DNA of 64,000 bases from Pseudomonadota bacterium (GCA_021324135.1 JAJPJO010000247.1:34429-98428), one strand, 5' to 3'. Shown: positions 17,733-28,154, counted from the first letter of the stretch. Notes: generated from the letters alone by a model not told the origin. Translations and numbers: made by a program.

Positions 17733-18128
17733 ATGAACCGGGCAATGACATTGATGTTTGCAGGTTTATTTCTTGCGTCATTAGCTGCGCCCGTCGTGCC
17801 GATGATGCCGGCATCGGCGCAGTCATGCATGAATGACTCGCTTTTGATGGTGGATGAAACGGAGGTGCAATGCTGCGATCAAGAACATCCTCCAAGCCGC
17901 GCATCAAAAGCACACAAGAAGCAGGCGCCGAGAACAATCGCCAGGACCGGCAACCGATCGCCAAAACTGGCGCAGGCAGCAAAAGGCAGCGTCAAGCAAG
18001 AATCCACTAAAGTGGCGGGCGATGCTGGAATCGAGAGCCGCACCACCGGCGCTACCAAGAGCAAGCATCTAACGCATGCCGGTGCAACGCGACATGACAC
18101 TGTATCCCTTGTGAGCGACAAGACTTAG
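17733..18128 (+). CDS. Small secreted basic protein, unknown function
   Basis: The 131-residue protein begins with a clear signal peptide (hydrophobic core about 5-25, cleavage near ASAQS). The mature part is short, rich in Lys, Arg, Ala, Ser and Thr, and probably unstructured, with three cysteines near its start. AAGGAG lies five bases before the ATG, and a strong terminator follows the stop, so it is a single-gene unit. No family is recognised. Confidence 0.68.
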   Translation: MNRAMTLMFAGLFLASLAAPVVPMMPASAQSCMNDSLLMVDETEVQCCDQEHPPSRASKAHKKQAPRTIARTGNRSPKLAQAAKGSVKQESTKVAGDAGIESRTTGATKSKHLTHAGATRHDTVSLVSDKT

Positions 18129-18147
18129 AATCGCAAATGAATCATGC

Positions 18148-18180
18148 GAGGAGATCGGCAAGACGAGTGCCGATCTCCTC
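18148..18180 (+). terminator. Intrinsic terminator
   Basis: A 13-bp perfect stem (GAGGAGATCGGCA with TGCCGATCTCCTC) with a 7-base loop lies 20 bases after the stop of the small secreted protein. It is followed by TTATCTT. Confidence 0.8.
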
Positions 18181-18345
18181 TTATCTTGGTGATACAAAAC
18201 CAGATCGCCGGCGGCGTCGTTGACTCCAGTTTGCCAACATTTGCTCCCATACTCTCGGCTCAGGAAGGCGGGGCGACGAAAAATGACTTACAAACTTCTC
18301 GCAGGTCGAGGAGAACTGTCTATTGTTTTCTTTAAGGATGATGCA

Positions 18346-21300
18346 ATGAGAATTCCCCCAAATTTGTCAGACAATATCTCGCAGAATGGAAGCACGGCAG
18401 ATAAACAAATGCCGGACTCGGCGACACATGGCGCCTTGATCAAGGAAGCCAGTCACTCCCTGGCAAACAAAGGCTCGAGCAAACTAAGCAACTCGGGCAA
18501 CCAAGTCGATGTTCTCAACGCTTTAGGATTCCCGACCGACCTCGAGTTTATTGATGGTCGATTACCAGTCGCCGATCAAGCGGCTAAAAAATCTGATGCC
18601 TTCAGATTGGAGAAGAATGTCAAATCAACAAGAAGCGCAGGTGATACTGAGGCTCTAAACGGCGTTCTCAAAGAAGCGCGCAGCAACAAGATTTATAGTG
18701 TGGTTAACAGCGATGTTTTTGACGGTGATAAATTTCTTGGTCACATAGATCCAGATGGAACATTCCGCGCCGATCGCCTTGAGCGCAACAAGGCGAGCAA
18801 ACCGCCAAGCAACGTCATTATCAAGTTTACTGATGCCCGATTTGAGGGAAGCGATAATGCCGATCCACCTCACAGGCGGCGCTTCGAGCTGAGCAGCGGT
18901 GCGCCCAACGGGAAGATGTTCATTCCTGACGAGAAGGGTCGTCCACAAGAGTATGAAGTACGCCTTGGAATGGTAATCAACAAGCAAACCGGAGAACAGC
19001 TAGGAACATTGACTGCTCCTCAAATGAATCCGGATCGCAGCTTGTCTGGCGGCACAATTAAGTTCATCGACGGACGAGAAGTTCCTCTTTCACACTTCAC
19101 TCTCACATCGTTCCAACTTACCAAGCCAGGCGAAGGAGGTAATGGCATCGGCAAGCTGAAGATTGAGGGCGTCGCTCTCGGTCCGCCCGAGATTATGGCC
19201 AATGGTAAGCCAAACCCAAATTCCGGCGGGCTTTTTAGTATCGCAGATGCTCGCCATTCGGATTTAACGCGGCTGCAACAAGGACAGCGACAGCGTAAGG
19301 AATATGAGGACTCATGGAACGTTCGCGATCGATTTCTCGGTGTTCGTCAATCCACTCTCAATACATTGAGGCTTCAAGAGCGAACCTACATGCAGATGCA
19401 CGACAGACTCGAAGCTGGAATAAAGGCGTTGATGAATGGCAACTACGATGAAAGCACAATCAAGCGACTGGAGGGCGCGACCGCCATTGCCAAAGTGGTC
19501 ACCGCCAGAGATGACATCATGATCAAAAAACAACAAATCGATGCGGCGCAACCAACTATGGAAGCGCTACCAAAAGACACGAAGACTGTAAACGGCAGCC
19601 TCACAGTGCCTGAGTTTGACAAGAATGGCAAGGTGGTTCGAAAGCACGATTACAAAATCACAAATGGTGAAATCATTGGCGAGAACGGCCGGTGCATCGG
19701 AAAAATTGAAAACCAGATAGATGCAAAAACAGGAAGAATAGTCCAGCAAGGCATACTCAACATGAAGAATCCTGATGGTTCAAATAAAGACATCAAGACA
19801 ATGGCTGGATTGAAAGGCGCGATCTGGCATTTAGAAATGCCGGCGCAAAATGGCAGTACTGAGACTGTCGACTGGATTTCTCTTGGTGAAACGAAAGACG
19901 ACAAGGGCAATGCTCTCACCAGGGGTGGTATCGTTAGCAAATCTCAGCTGATGCGCCAGGTTAATATGGAACTGGAGCTGGCCAAGAGCTTCAATAAACT
20001 ATCTGGCCAGTCGGACAAGACGGAAGCCGCTCTGGTTGAGACTCAGCAGAGCGCTGAAAAATTGGTCACTAGAGTCAACACGATTTTGAAAAATGGCGTG
20101 GCAAACGAATCTGATTTGAAGTATCTAGCCAGAGGCGGAAAAGAGCTTCTCCGAGCGAATGCTTATCAGGAAGAGCCCGAAGCAAAGAAACTGAGCAGAG
20201 CGGTGCTGCCAGAGAATATGAGTGGAGTGCGGGGGCGCCTGCGTATGGGAGATCAAATCTTTGATATCAAAGAGGGCAGTCTGTTCAACCCGGGAGAGAA
20301 GGAGGCGATCGGTAAACTGCAGCGAGGCGGCAGGGAAGAAGGGTATGAAGTCGAATTTGCTAATGGCCACAAGGTGGACCTGACTGCACAATCGCGCGTA
20401 CTGATCCAGTGGCAGGGAAAAGATGGTAAAACGCACAATTTAATTGGTCTTGGACCCGGCGCACTAACCGGCAACCATGGTTATCAAAGCGGCGGACTGA
20501 TTGACACAGAGAAGCTGAAGATACAGGTAGACGAGATCAAAAAAGCGGTCACTAACCATGATAAAAAGTATTTCGAGGATAGACCATGGCTGACAGGCGG
20601 ACTGGGGGCCGGTAACTGGTTGACGAAGGTTGGCGGGCCGCTGAAAGGCGGAGTCGAAGGCGCCATGGTTGAACTGAAAGAGGCCGTCGAGCAATACGGC
20701 AGACAACTAGATCAACATCTAGATCTACTCTTCGGCACGGACGCGACACAGGTCGGCCGGCGCGATAACACTAGTGCAAAAAGGAATTTTGATGCCGATA
20801 AATTGCCTGATGGATTCAACAAAGACCTTTTCGATAAAGGACCATACCGCAAACATGGAGTTCCAGGCAACACAGCGAATGTAAGCTCTGAGTCGCTCGA
20901 CGTGCGAGCAGACACTATTCAAATCTTATTGACAAAGATGAACACCGCCTCGGGTGATTTCGTTTCCCTGTCACAAGATATGGCTCACCTTCAGCATCAA
21001 GTTTCCGATTCGCTTGAAACCGCCGCCGTCACCGTGGGCACCATGGGTGCCGGCACATATTTCGCGGCTGCAGCCAAGGCTGGGCAGATGAGCAGAGGTA
21101 CTGCAGCCATGTGCCAGCTTGGCTCCGGTATCGGATTTGGTGGCGCCGGATCGGTCCTTAGCATGTCCGATTCGAGTCATGGAGTTGCGCATGTCGGCAG
21201 CGGTTCGATTAAAGGACTGGCCATGGCCGGGTCGGGGGCCCTGCAGCCTTTGAAGGCAGCTGCCGGCACGACACCGGCAGCAACGCGTCTGGTTCACGGC

Positions 21301-23946
21301 TTGCTTGATTCAGCTTTTCAGACGACCATGTTTGCGAGCGCCGACTGGACAAAATCAGGACTCAATCTAAATGAATTTGGCGAGCACTTCAATGCGAACA
21401 AATTGGCGATCGGCACCGGCGCGATGTTTCTCGCGCAGGGTGTAGGGCATGGTATCGGCAATGCAACGGAGAACATCGGTGCCAGGTTAGGGATGACGGA
21501 GACAAATCGCCGACTGCTCAGCAGTATGACGAATCAATTGACGAACGCCTATTCATATGGTGCCGTCAGCGCTTCCGGCGATGCCATAAAAGCAGAGAAA
21601 GAAAGGGTTGCAGGGCAGCTTGGCTTGATGAAGCGAGACGTTGATGGCAATTTGGTTCCGGATGCGGAAATGTTGAGCACGAAGAGCAGCCTGTTCAAGT
21701 GGTCTAATGTCGCATCCAGTATGAACGAGTCTGGCATGGGCGCTATGGTGGCCGCCGGTCCGCTGGCCTATGGCGGGCACAAGGTCAGCGAGCACATTGC
21801 GAGCAAAGCGAAGAACGTCAAAGCCGAGCAGAATGTTAAGGAGCGTCGCTCAGCCATATCAACACCCTCGGGTCTGCCTGATCATGGGCCGATACATGGC
21901 CAAGATTCGCACGTAGCGCAAACCGAAATCGTCTCACCTTCAGATCCGAACGTGCAGCGAATTCAACAACGGCTCGATGAAATGAACGAACCGATCCGGG
22001 TGCTGGAGCAAGCTCTGCATAAAGTCTCTCAGGAATTAATTGCGGCCGAAATTGAGAGCCGTCGACTTGGCGAACAAGATATTTGGTCGGGCCCGGCTTG
22101 GGAGCATCTAGACGATGTCGCAATCCAGCATCATATAACGCAAACTGAGTTAATGGAAACGCGGAAGCAGATCCATAAAAGCGACGAATACAAACGCCTT
22201 GTGCAGGCAAAGAGCTTGGCTGAGGAAAAATTCCCGAGCGGCCAATTTGCTTTGCGCGTGGGAGATGATCGAACTGTTCGATTGATAGTGGGAGAGACCC
22301 GTTTCGACAAAGGCGTATCGGTACCCGCCGAGCACATAATGAAACTGTTAGAGCATCTCGATGAGCAAAAAATATTGCCGCGGACAATTCGAGTCAATGC
22401 TCTGGACAGAGGCTCGGGATATGTACACGCCCTGAGTGAAATCCACGTTGACGTCGGCGACCATCGACATCTGCGTTTCACGTACGATCACGAAACCGGG
22501 CACATGCATAGCCATAAATTCTTTGACAGGGAGGCGCATCCACAAGTAATGGCGGCTTTCGAGAGTGGCTTGCATCAAGCAGCGGAAGCTGTCGCGCGGG
22601 CAGAAGGTTCCATGACTGTTTCAAACACCAATCAAGACGGCGGAGCAAAACTCATAGATGACTATCGTGCCACTTTCGTGTCTGAAATGATGGCTCCGGA
22701 AAATCAATACGTTTCCCCTGATAAAAATTATGCGCGCTACAAGGCATGTTTTGATGAGCTCTATGCTGAGATGTTTGTGCTTCATACCGAAGAGCAACGC
22801 ATAATGCGAACGCTGGCACCAGGCGAGCCAATGCCTACATACGAGCAACTCTTGCAAAGATGCACGGCGAGTATCGATCCAATGCGAGCATCAATCATGC
22901 GCCCATTTGGAGACTTATATAAAGAGTTAAGCCGTAATGTCTTTGATCGTTACGGAGGTCCTGATGCTGCTGCCTTCGATTCGCAAGGCAAATTGCCCAA
23001 GGAAAACTTGTCGACGGCAAAGCCGGAAAAACTTAGCTGGCGGAGCCGTGAAGAGGAAAGAGAGGTATTTTTGCAAAGAGTCCGTGAAGAGATCCTGTTT
23101 AATCCACTCGATCCTTGTGGTCACCTCATGTATGCAGATTGGCTCGAGGAATTTTATGACGATGGCGAAACCGCGAATCGAATTCGTAATATGCAGCCGC
23201 TCGATTTCTATGCCTACTTGCTTGAGCAGGATGGTCCATGCGAAACAGCCGATCGACTGCGCCGAACGGCGCCGCTTTTGTCACAACAGGCGAAGAGTTT
23301 CAGGGAACTCAGCCTAAAAGATTTTCGCAAGCGAGCCCCAATGGATCCTGATCTTTCCAGAGAATGGCTTGAAGACATTTACAACGGGCGAAAAGAGTGT
23401 GCTCTGGCGTGGCTGGCAGATGCGCACATCGACTACCGCAGCGCGATGCGCCACACCTATGGTGAAAACGATCGTGTGTCCCGAGCGGAACTCCGCCGTA
23501 TAGGCTTAATTGGAGCCGACCTGAACCATATCGACTTGCGGGGCGCCTGCCTGGATAATTTGTATATAGAGGACTGCCAAATGATTGGAGCACAACTTCA
23601 GGGGGTTCGGGCTCGCGGCTGCTACATTGTCGGCGGGGGAAGGTTGAACGGAGCAAGGTTTGACTGCGCCGATCTTCGTTATGCAGAAATCGACTGCCGA
23701 CTGACACGGGTCAGATTTAGAGATGCAGATCTCAGAGGTGCACATTTGCCGGCCGTTTGTCATGAATGCGACTTTACAGGTGCTGACTTACGCGGTGCTG
23801 TTTTGCCCGACTCCTTAAGAAGCTGCACCGTCAGCGGTGCCAATGTGGAAGGAACCGATCTTTCAAAAGTACAAATGACGGAGGCACAATATGCCTCACT
23901 TCGTAAGGACAGCAAGACAATCCCGCCGAGCTGTCTTGTCGAATGA
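18346..23946 (+). CDS. Giant multidomain protein with HExxH metallopeptidase-like segment and pentapeptide repeats
   Basis: From the ATG at 18346 (AAGGA about 10 bases upstream) the protein is 1,866 residues; in-frame starts at 18283 and 18220 are possible. The N-terminal 800 residues hold repeated short modules of the form FLGHIDPDGTF, VINKQTGEQLGTL and IIGENGRCIGKI, resembling DUF3659-type repeats. A Gly/Ala-rich hydrophobic stretch (about 889-960) follows. Then comes a segment with HETGH at 1382-1386 and, about 84 residues on, DELYAEMF near 1470. That arrangement matches the HExxH plus downstream glutamate helix of gluzincins such as the anthrax-lethal-factor-like group. Near 1573-1618 a TIGR02996-like unit is visible (NPLDPCGHLMYADWLEEF). 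The C terminus (about 1722-1838) is pentapeptide repeats. No signal peptide is seen. The peptidase assignment is by motif only. Confidence 0.8.
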   Translation: MRIPPNLSDNISQNGSTADKQMPDSATHGALIKEASHSLANKGSSKLSNSGNQVDVLNALGFPTDLEFIDGRLPVADQAAKKSDAFRLEKNVKSTRSAGDTEALNGVLKEARSNKIYSVVNSDVFDGDKFLGHIDPDGTFRADRLERNKASKPPSNVIIKFTDARFEGSDNADPPHRRRFELSSGAPNGKMFIPDEKGRPQEYEVRLGMVINKQTGEQLGTLTAPQMNPDRSLSGGTIKFIDGREVPLSHFTLTSFQLTKPGEGGNGIGKLKIEGVALGPPEIMANGKPNPNSGGLFSIADARHSDLTRLQQGQRQRKEYEDSWNVRDRFLGVRQSTLNTLRLQERTYMQMHDRLEAGIKALMNGNYDESTIKRLEGATAIAKVVTARDDIMIKKQQIDAAQPTMEALPKDTKTVNGSLTVPEFDKNGKVVRKHDYKITNGEIIGENGRCIGKIENQIDAKTGRIVQQGILNMKNPDGSNKDIKTMAGLKGAIWHLEMPAQNGSTETVDWISLGETKDDKGNALTRGGIVSKSQLMRQVNMELELAKSFNKLSGQSDKTEAALVETQQSAEKLVTRVNTILKNGVANESDLKYLARGGKELLRANAYQEEPEAKKLSRAVLPENMSGVRGRLRMGDQIFDIKEGSLFNPGEKEAIGKLQRGGREEGYEVEFANGHKVDLTAQSRVLIQWQGKDGKTHNLIGLGPGALTGNHGYQSGGLIDTEKLKIQVDEIKKAVTNHDKKYFEDRPWLTGGLGAGNWLTKVGGPLKGGVEGAMVELKEAVEQYGRQLDQHLDLLFGTDATQVGRRDNTSAKRNFDADKLPDGFNKDLFDKGPYRKHGVPGNTANVSSESLDVRADTIQILLTKMNTASGDFVSLSQDMAHLQHQVSDSLETAAVTVGTMGAGTYFAAAAKAGQMSRGTAAMCQLGSGIGFGGAGSVLSMSDSSHGVAHVGSGSIKGLAMAGSGALQPLKAAAGTTPAATRLVHGLLDSAFQTTMFASADWTKSGLNLNEFGEHFNANKLAIGTGAMFLAQGVGHGIGNATENIGARLGMTETNRRLLSSMTNQLTNAYSYGAVSASGDAIKAEKERVAGQLGLMKRDVDGNLVPDAEMLSTKSSLFKWSNVASSMNESGMGAMVAAGPLAYGGHKVSEHIASKAKNVKAEQNVKERRSAISTPSGLPDHGPIHGQDSHVAQTEIVSPSDPNVQRIQQRLDEMNEPIRVLEQALHKVSQELIAAEIESRRLGEQDIWSGPAWEHLDDVAIQHHITQTELMETRKQIHKSDEYKRLVQAKSLAEEKFPSGQFALRVGDDRTVRLIVGETRFDKGVSVPAEHIMKLLEHLDEQKILPRTIRVNALDRGSGYVHALSEIHVDVGDHRHLRFTYDHETGHMHSHKFFDREAHPQVMAAFESGLHQAAEAVARAEGSMTVSNTNQDGGAKLIDDYRATFVSEMMAPENQYVSPDKNYARYKACFDELYAEMFVLHTEEQRIMRTLAPGEPMPTYEQLLQRCTASIDPMRASIMRPFGDLYKELSRNVFDRYGGPDAAAFDSQGKLPKENLSTAKPEKLSWRSREEEREVFLQRVREEILFNPLDPCGHLMYADWLEEFYDDGETANRIRNMQPLDFYAYLLEQDGPCETADRLRRTAPLLSQQAKSFRELSLKDFRKRAPMDPDLSREWLEDIYNGRKECALAWLADAHIDYRSAMRHTYGENDRVSRAELRRIGLIGADLNHIDLRGACLDNLYIEDCQMIGAQLQGVRARGCYIVGGGRLNGARFDCADLRYAEIDCRLTRVRFRDADLRGAHLPAVCHECDFTGADLRGAVLPDSLRSCTVSGANVEGTDLSKVQMTEAQYASLRKDSKTIPPSCLVE

Positions 23947-23966
23947 CCCCGGCAAGTAGTGGGGTC
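23945..23966. terminator. Weak inverted repeat between convergent genes
   Basis: GACCCC and GGGGTC pair across a 10-base loop exactly at the junction of the giant gene and the converging GGDEF gene. With only six base pairs and no T-run, its role as a bidirectional terminator is only suggestive. Confidence 0.3.
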
Positions 23967-25594
23967 TATTGCACTATGATCGAACCGTGACCATGACGTT
24001 TCGCCTCGGCTAGAGCGCGAGAGGCGACGTCAAGCCAGGCGGTTACGCTATTCTCCGACGTCAAGCTCGCCACACCACATGTGATACTACAGTGGAAAGC
24101 ACCATTATCGGAGGCGAAGTTGAAATGTTCGAGTTCGCCTCTGACGAGTTGAACGATTGCCAGCAACTCATCCACGGAGAGATTGTCGGCGACGACTCCG
24201 AACTCATCACCTCCGATGCGCCCGACAATTCCGAATTCGCGGAATGTGCGCTTCAGAATCTCGCCCACTTTTGCAATCACTTTTTCACCGGCGGCGAAAC
24301 TGTATCTATCGTTTACTGCAGACAAGCCATCAATGTCGATAATGAGCAAAGATGGATTGAGGGATGCTGTTTTTCGAATACGCTCGGCAGCATTCATGAA
24401 TTCGGCGTACGTCAAAGCGCCGGTCAAACCATCGCGTCCAACCAGTCCTTTGATCGATCTGTATCGCTCGATGCGACCAGCTATGGTGGCAATCAACAGC
24501 TCGGGCGTGGCCGGCTTAATGAGATAATCATCGCCCAGTCGTTTGCCGCGCACCTGATTCTCCAACTGGTTTTGAGTGGTGAGAAAAACGATGGGCGTCG
24601 TGTCGAACTTGTCGTTTTGCCTGACAAATTTTGCCAGATCGAATCCAGTCACATCGCCAAGCATCAAATCGAGCAGGATCAAATCCGGCTCAGAGGCGAG
24701 AAGTCCTTCCTCAAACAACGCCGGGTTAGTCATTACCATGGGCTCGAAGCCGGCAGCATCAAGGAAGACATGCATAGCTGCAGCTTGCACCGGATCATCT
24801 TCGACGACGAGAATTTTGTATCGCGGCGTGCAGATTTTTGAAAAAACGCGCGCTGCTTTTATAGACAAAGCTTCAGCGTCGGCATTTCTGTTCCAAAAAT
24901 CATCGCAGCCAGCCTGAATCGCTACAATCTTTTCGGTAAAGTCACCTTCGTTTCCAAACAATATGATCGGCACCTCGGCACTATCAGGTTTTTGCCGAAC
25001 AAGAGCGGCAAGCTCCAGCGGCGAGCCGCCCTTTAAATCCGTATCGATGACAAGCCCGTCAGGGAGCGCCCGGCTTGCCAGATAAGTTCGCGCCGCAGTG
25101 AAATCGGGAACCGTATTGATCTTGAATCCGAGATCTTTTATGTGAGGCACCAACCCTGATGAGTTTGCACCAACCAGAAGAATGCTCCGCTTCAGCGCTT
25201 CTAAAGATTGTTGCAGAGCGCGCGTCGCACTTGAGGATTTTTGCTGATTGCCGCCATCTTCTTTATGCGCCATCAAAAGATGATAAAGACTGTTCGTAAG
25301 CCGCATCAATTGATCGACCGTCGTGGGGATGGCGGTGGCATTCTGATCGAACATTTGCATTGAGAGATCTTCGGCCATCAAAGCTCGATCGCAAAAGTCC
25401 GCCATGTCATAAAGACCGCTTGACCCCGCCAGTCTGTGCAGAAGCTCGTTGATCTCTTTGATGCGTTCTTTCCTGTTGGGATCCTGTTTCAACTCATTGA
25501 GCAGGTTGCGAGCGTTTTCAATGCGGTCGAGCGACACGGCATAAAACTGCTCGCGCGCTTTTTCGACGGTTTGGGCGATCTCATTGTCAAACAT
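23966..25594 (-). CDS. HPt-REC-REC-GGDEF signalling protein (diguanylate cyclase)
   Basis: The 542-residue protein begins with an HPt-like helix bundle with His53 in LHRLAGSSG. The first receiver-like domain (about 135-255) is degenerate: the acidic pair is replaced by VGAN and the conserved Lys region reads WNRNAD. The second receiver (about 258-375) is intact, with VEDD, a phosphoacceptor Asp in LILLDLMLGD and Lys in IKPA. The GGDEF domain has an intact GGDEF at 461-465, so it should make cyclic di-GMP. The residues five before it read REFG rather than RxxD, so the usual product-inhibition site is lost. It starts 8 bases inside the upstream response regulator, indicating coupled translation and a likely phosphorelay pair. 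Confidence 0.9.
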   Translation of the reverse strand: MFDNEIAQTVEKAREQFYAVSLDRIENARNLLNELKQDPNRKERIKEINELLHRLAGSSGLYDMADFCDRALMAEDLSMQMFDQNATAIPTTVDQLMRLTNSLYHLLMAHKEDGGNQQKSSSATRALQQSLEALKRSILLVGANSSGLVPHIKDLGFKINTVPDFTAARTYLASRALPDGLVIDTDLKGGSPLELAALVRQKPDSAEVPIILFGNEGDFTEKIVAIQAGCDDFWNRNADAEALSIKAARVFSKICTPRYKILVVEDDPVQAAAMHVFLDAAGFEPMVMTNPALFEEGLLASEPDLILLDLMLGDVTGFDLAKFVRQNDKFDTTPIVFLTTQNQLENQVRGKRLGDDYLIKPATPELLIATIAGRIERYRSIKGLVGRDGLTGALTYAEFMNAAERIRKTASLNPSLLIIDIDGLSAVNDRYSFAAGEKVIAKVGEILKRTFREFGIVGRIGGDEFGVVADNLSVDELLAIVQLVRGELEHFNFASDNGAFHCSITCGVASLTSENSVTAWLDVASRALAEAKRHGHGSIIVQ

Positions 25595-25940
25595 CGGCAG
25601 CCATCTCTTTCACAGTCGCGACAATCTCCTCGATCTTGAACGGCTTGGTGATGAAACGGTCGGCACCACCTTCAAGACCATCGTTTTGCCTCCCACGCAT
25701 GCCGCTCAGCATGATAATTTTGGCGGTGCCGCTATTTTGTCGATATTGCTTCATTATGTCCAGCCCATCCATATCGGGCAGACGCCAGTCGAGCACAATG
25801 ACATTGAAGCCGCCGGATTGCAGCTGCTCCAGGGCATCCTTGCCCGTGTTCACGCTCGTGACATCGTAGGAAACCGAAAGGCAGTCCTGCATCAAGTCAG
25901 CAAGGAACAGGTCGTCTTCAACAATCAAGACTTTTTGCAC
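25587..25940 (-). CDS. Single-domain response regulator (CheY-like)
   Basis: The 117-residue protein is a stand-alone receiver: VEDD at 7-10, phosphoacceptor Asp51 in IVLDWRLPD, Ser in MLSG and Lys in ITKPF. There is no output domain. Its end overlaps the start of the HPt-REC-REC-GGDEF gene by 8 bases. The simplest reading is that phosphate moves between this receiver and the HPt domain of its neighbour. No histidine kinase is adjacent in the operon. Confidence 0.92.
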   Translation of the reverse strand: MQKVLIVEDDLFLADLMQDCLSVSYDVTSVNTGKDALEQLQSGGFNVIVLDWRLPDMDGLDIMKQYRQNSGTAKIIMLSGMRGRQNDGLEGGADRFITKPFKIEEIVATVKEMAADV

Positions 25941-26046
25941 CGCAGCCGCCGCTTTATCAACAACAAACGATTCGTCGCCTGTTGTATACCCCGGGAATTG
26001 TTGGGTTAAACGGACTGCACAGCCGCTTCAGGCGCGGGTTTCGGAT

Positions 26047-26052
26047 TATAAT
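26047..26052 (+). promoter_or_regulatory. Possible -10 element for the fumarase gene
   Basis: A perfect TATAAT lies 31 bases before the fumarase ATG, in the intergenic stretch. No good -35 hexamer stands 16-18 bases upstream, so this is only a candidate. Confidence 0.3.
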
Positions 26053-26083
26053 TACCAGGGTAAACGAGCGAGGCAGCCAGTCA

Positions 26084-27706
26084 ATGAGCAAATTGTTTCA
26101 ACTTCAGCACGAGCAAACCGCTTACAGGCAATTGAGCAAAGAACATGTGTCCGTCGAGTCATGGAAGGGTCGCGACTTCCTTATGGTCGAGCCCGAGGCG
26201 CTGCGCTCGCTGGCAAAAGCCGCTTTCAAGGACGTCTCGCATTTACTGCGTACGAGCCACCTTGAAAAACTGAAAGGGATTCTTGACGACCCGGAGGCAT
26301 CATCAAACGATCGTTTTGTAGCACTCGAGCTCTTGCGTAACGCTTGCATCGCCGCTGGTGGAACGCTGCCCATGTGCCAGGACACAGGCACCGCTATTGT
26401 CGTCGCCCACAAAGGCGATCGAGTCTTCACCGGTTGTGACGATGCGGACGTGCTCTCAGAGGGCATCGAGAAAACCTACAGCGAATGCAATCTTCGCTAC
26501 AGCCAGATGGCGCCCCTCGATCTCTACAAGGAAGTCAACACAGGCAGCAACCTTCCGGCGCAAATCGAAATTTATTCAGACCCGGGGCAAAGCTATGATT
26601 TTCTCTTCATTGCCAAGGGCGGCGGCTCGGCAAATAAGACATTCCTGCTGCAGGAAACGAAGTCCGTTCTCAACCCCGAGTCGCTCAAGAAGCTTCTCGT
26701 GGAGAAAATTGCCGGACTGGGAACCTCAGCCTGTCCACCCTACCACCTGGCAATCGTCATTGGCGGCCTGTCGGCTGAGATGACGTTGAAAACCGTCAAA
26801 TTAGCCAGCTGTCACTATCTCGATACACTGCCGCGTGAAGGCGATAAAGGCGGACGCGCTTTTCGTGACAGCGCGCTCGAGGAAGAGGTTCTAAAGATCA
26901 CGCGCGAGCTTGGCATTGGCGCGCAATTCGGAGGCAAGTATTTCTGCCACGACGTGCGGGTCGTGCGCCTGCCAAGGCATGGGGCCAGCCTGCCCATAGG
27001 CATCGGCGTTTCCTGCAGCGCTGATCGGCAAATACTTGGACGCATAGATAAGGATGGCATCTGGCTCGAGCAATTGGAGGCCGATCCAGCCCGTTTCCTG
27101 CCCGAGGTAGATGAAACGGATCTGGGCAAAGACAGAGTTAATGTCGATCTGAGCAAATCCATGGAAGAAATTCGCCAGAGCTTGTCGGGTCTACCGACCG
27201 GCACGCGTTTGATGCTCACCGGCACGCTGCTTGTCGCCCGCGATATTGCCCATGCGAAGTGGAAGGAAGCGATCGAAGCCGGTGGTGAACTGCCGGAGTA
27301 CACCAAGCAGCATCCAATTTATTACGCCGGTCCGGCCAAGACTCCAGCGGGCTATGCCTCCGGCTCTTTTGGACCGACCACGGCCGGCAGAATGGATTCG
27401 TATGCAGACTTGCTCATGTCGCGCGGCGCCAGTTTGATCACGCTTGCCAAAGGCAATCGCGGCAAAAATGTGCGCGAAGCTTGCGGTCGCTGGGGCGGCT
27501 TTTATCTCGGCACCATCGGTGGTGCAGCCGCCCGCCTGGCGCAGGACTCGATCCGTAAGGTCGAGGTGATCGACTTTAAGGAACTCGGCATGGAGGCAGT
27601 CTGGCGCATCGAAGTCGAGAATTTCCCGGCATTTATCGTCATCAACGACAAGGGCGAAGATTTCTATGCCGGCTTAGCGGAGGCCCGAGTGGCCCTGAGC
27701 AAGTGA
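26084..27706 (+). CDS. Class I fumarate hydratase (Fe-S dependent)
   Basis: From ATG 26084 (GAGG upstream) the enzyme is 540 residues, the usual length of single-chain class I fumarases. It reversibly hydrates fumarate to malate in the TCA cycle using a 4Fe-4S cluster. Likely cluster cysteines are seen in [10 protein letters not shown], in KLASCHYL or the SACPPYHLA block, and in GVSCSADR. The C-terminal beta half is present, with [37 protein letters not shown] and KGNRG; these belong to the substrate-binding side. An in-frame extension upstream to 25982 lacks homology-like sequence. It is a housekeeping gene standing alone, divergent from the response-regulator operon. Confidence 0.95.
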   Translation: MSKLFQLQHEQTAYRQLSKEHVSVESWKGRDFLMVEPEALRSLAKAAFKDVSHLLRTSHLEKLKGILDDPEASSNDRFVALELLRNACIAAGGTLPMCQDTGTAIVVAHKGDRVFTGCDDADVLSEGIEKTYSECNLRYSQMAPLDLYKEVNTGSNLPAQIEIYSDPGQSYDFLFIAKGGGSANKTFLLQETKSVLNPESLKKLLVEKIAGLGTSACPPYHLAIVIGGLSAEMTLKTVKLASCHYLDTLPREGDKGGRAFRDSALEEEVLKITRELGIGAQFGGKYFCHDVRVVRLPRHGASLPIGIGVSCSADRQILGRIDKDGIWLEQLEADPARFLPEVDETDLGKDRVNVDLSKSMEEIRQSLSGLPTGTRLMLTGTLLVARDIAHAKWKEAIEAGGELPEYTKQHPIYYAGPAKTPAGYASGSFGPTTAGRMDSYADLLMSRGASLITLAKGNRGKNVREACGRWGGFYLGTIGGAAARLAQDSIRKVEVIDFKELGMEAVWRIEVENFPAFIVINDKGEDFYAGLAEARVALSK

Positions 27707-28126
27707 GTCTCTCAGGCTCATCTCATTAGTTCCGCCGGCTCTGACAAACTGCACCGCCGGTAGTGGCATATGATCTGAGGCGGCGGTCCATGAATTGTCC
27801 GCTTCCTGGAGCAGGGGACACTTTTTTGCCGCCGGAATTGCTTGAAACTCTCAGCGATAGATACAAACAAGGCTCATCAATATCAAAAGCCCGTAAACTG
27901 AATTACACAAAGAGAGCCGTGTTCGCTGGATGAGAAATTTGTCCAAGTGGGCCGCAATACACTAAGAATGCCTGGCCCAAGTCCGATCGCAAGACCGGAA
28001 ACCCCCGAGATTCCGGGGTTGAACGCGATAAAGGCCATCTCGCGCGAACTATGCGAATCGTTAGCGATATCAGATCGAAGTAGATTAAAAGTCTGCTTGA
28101 CGTCTCTATTCGGGCGTATTCAGCGA
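27707..28126. other. Intergenic region without a supported gene
   Basis: About 420 bases after fumarase show only short overlapping frames on both strands without ribosome binding sites or recognisable protein patterns. A small inverted repeat, AACCCC with GGGGTT, lies around 28000-28022. I see no RNA gene. Confidence 0.5.
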
Positions 28127-28154
28127 TTGTCAAATTCAATAGGTCCGATATAAT
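28127..28154 (+). promoter_or_regulatory. Sigma-70-type promoter
   Basis: TTGTCA (28127-28132) and a perfect TATAAT (28149-28154) are separated by 16 bases, the best housekeeping promoter seen in the window. Transcription would start near 28161, giving a leader of about 150 bases before the lipoprotein gene. Confidence 0.65.

Noticed and set aside
24092..24841. A 249-codon plus-strand frame over the GGDEF gene
   Set aside because: The opposite strand encodes clear receiver and GGDEF motifs; this frame has none and no ribosome binding site.
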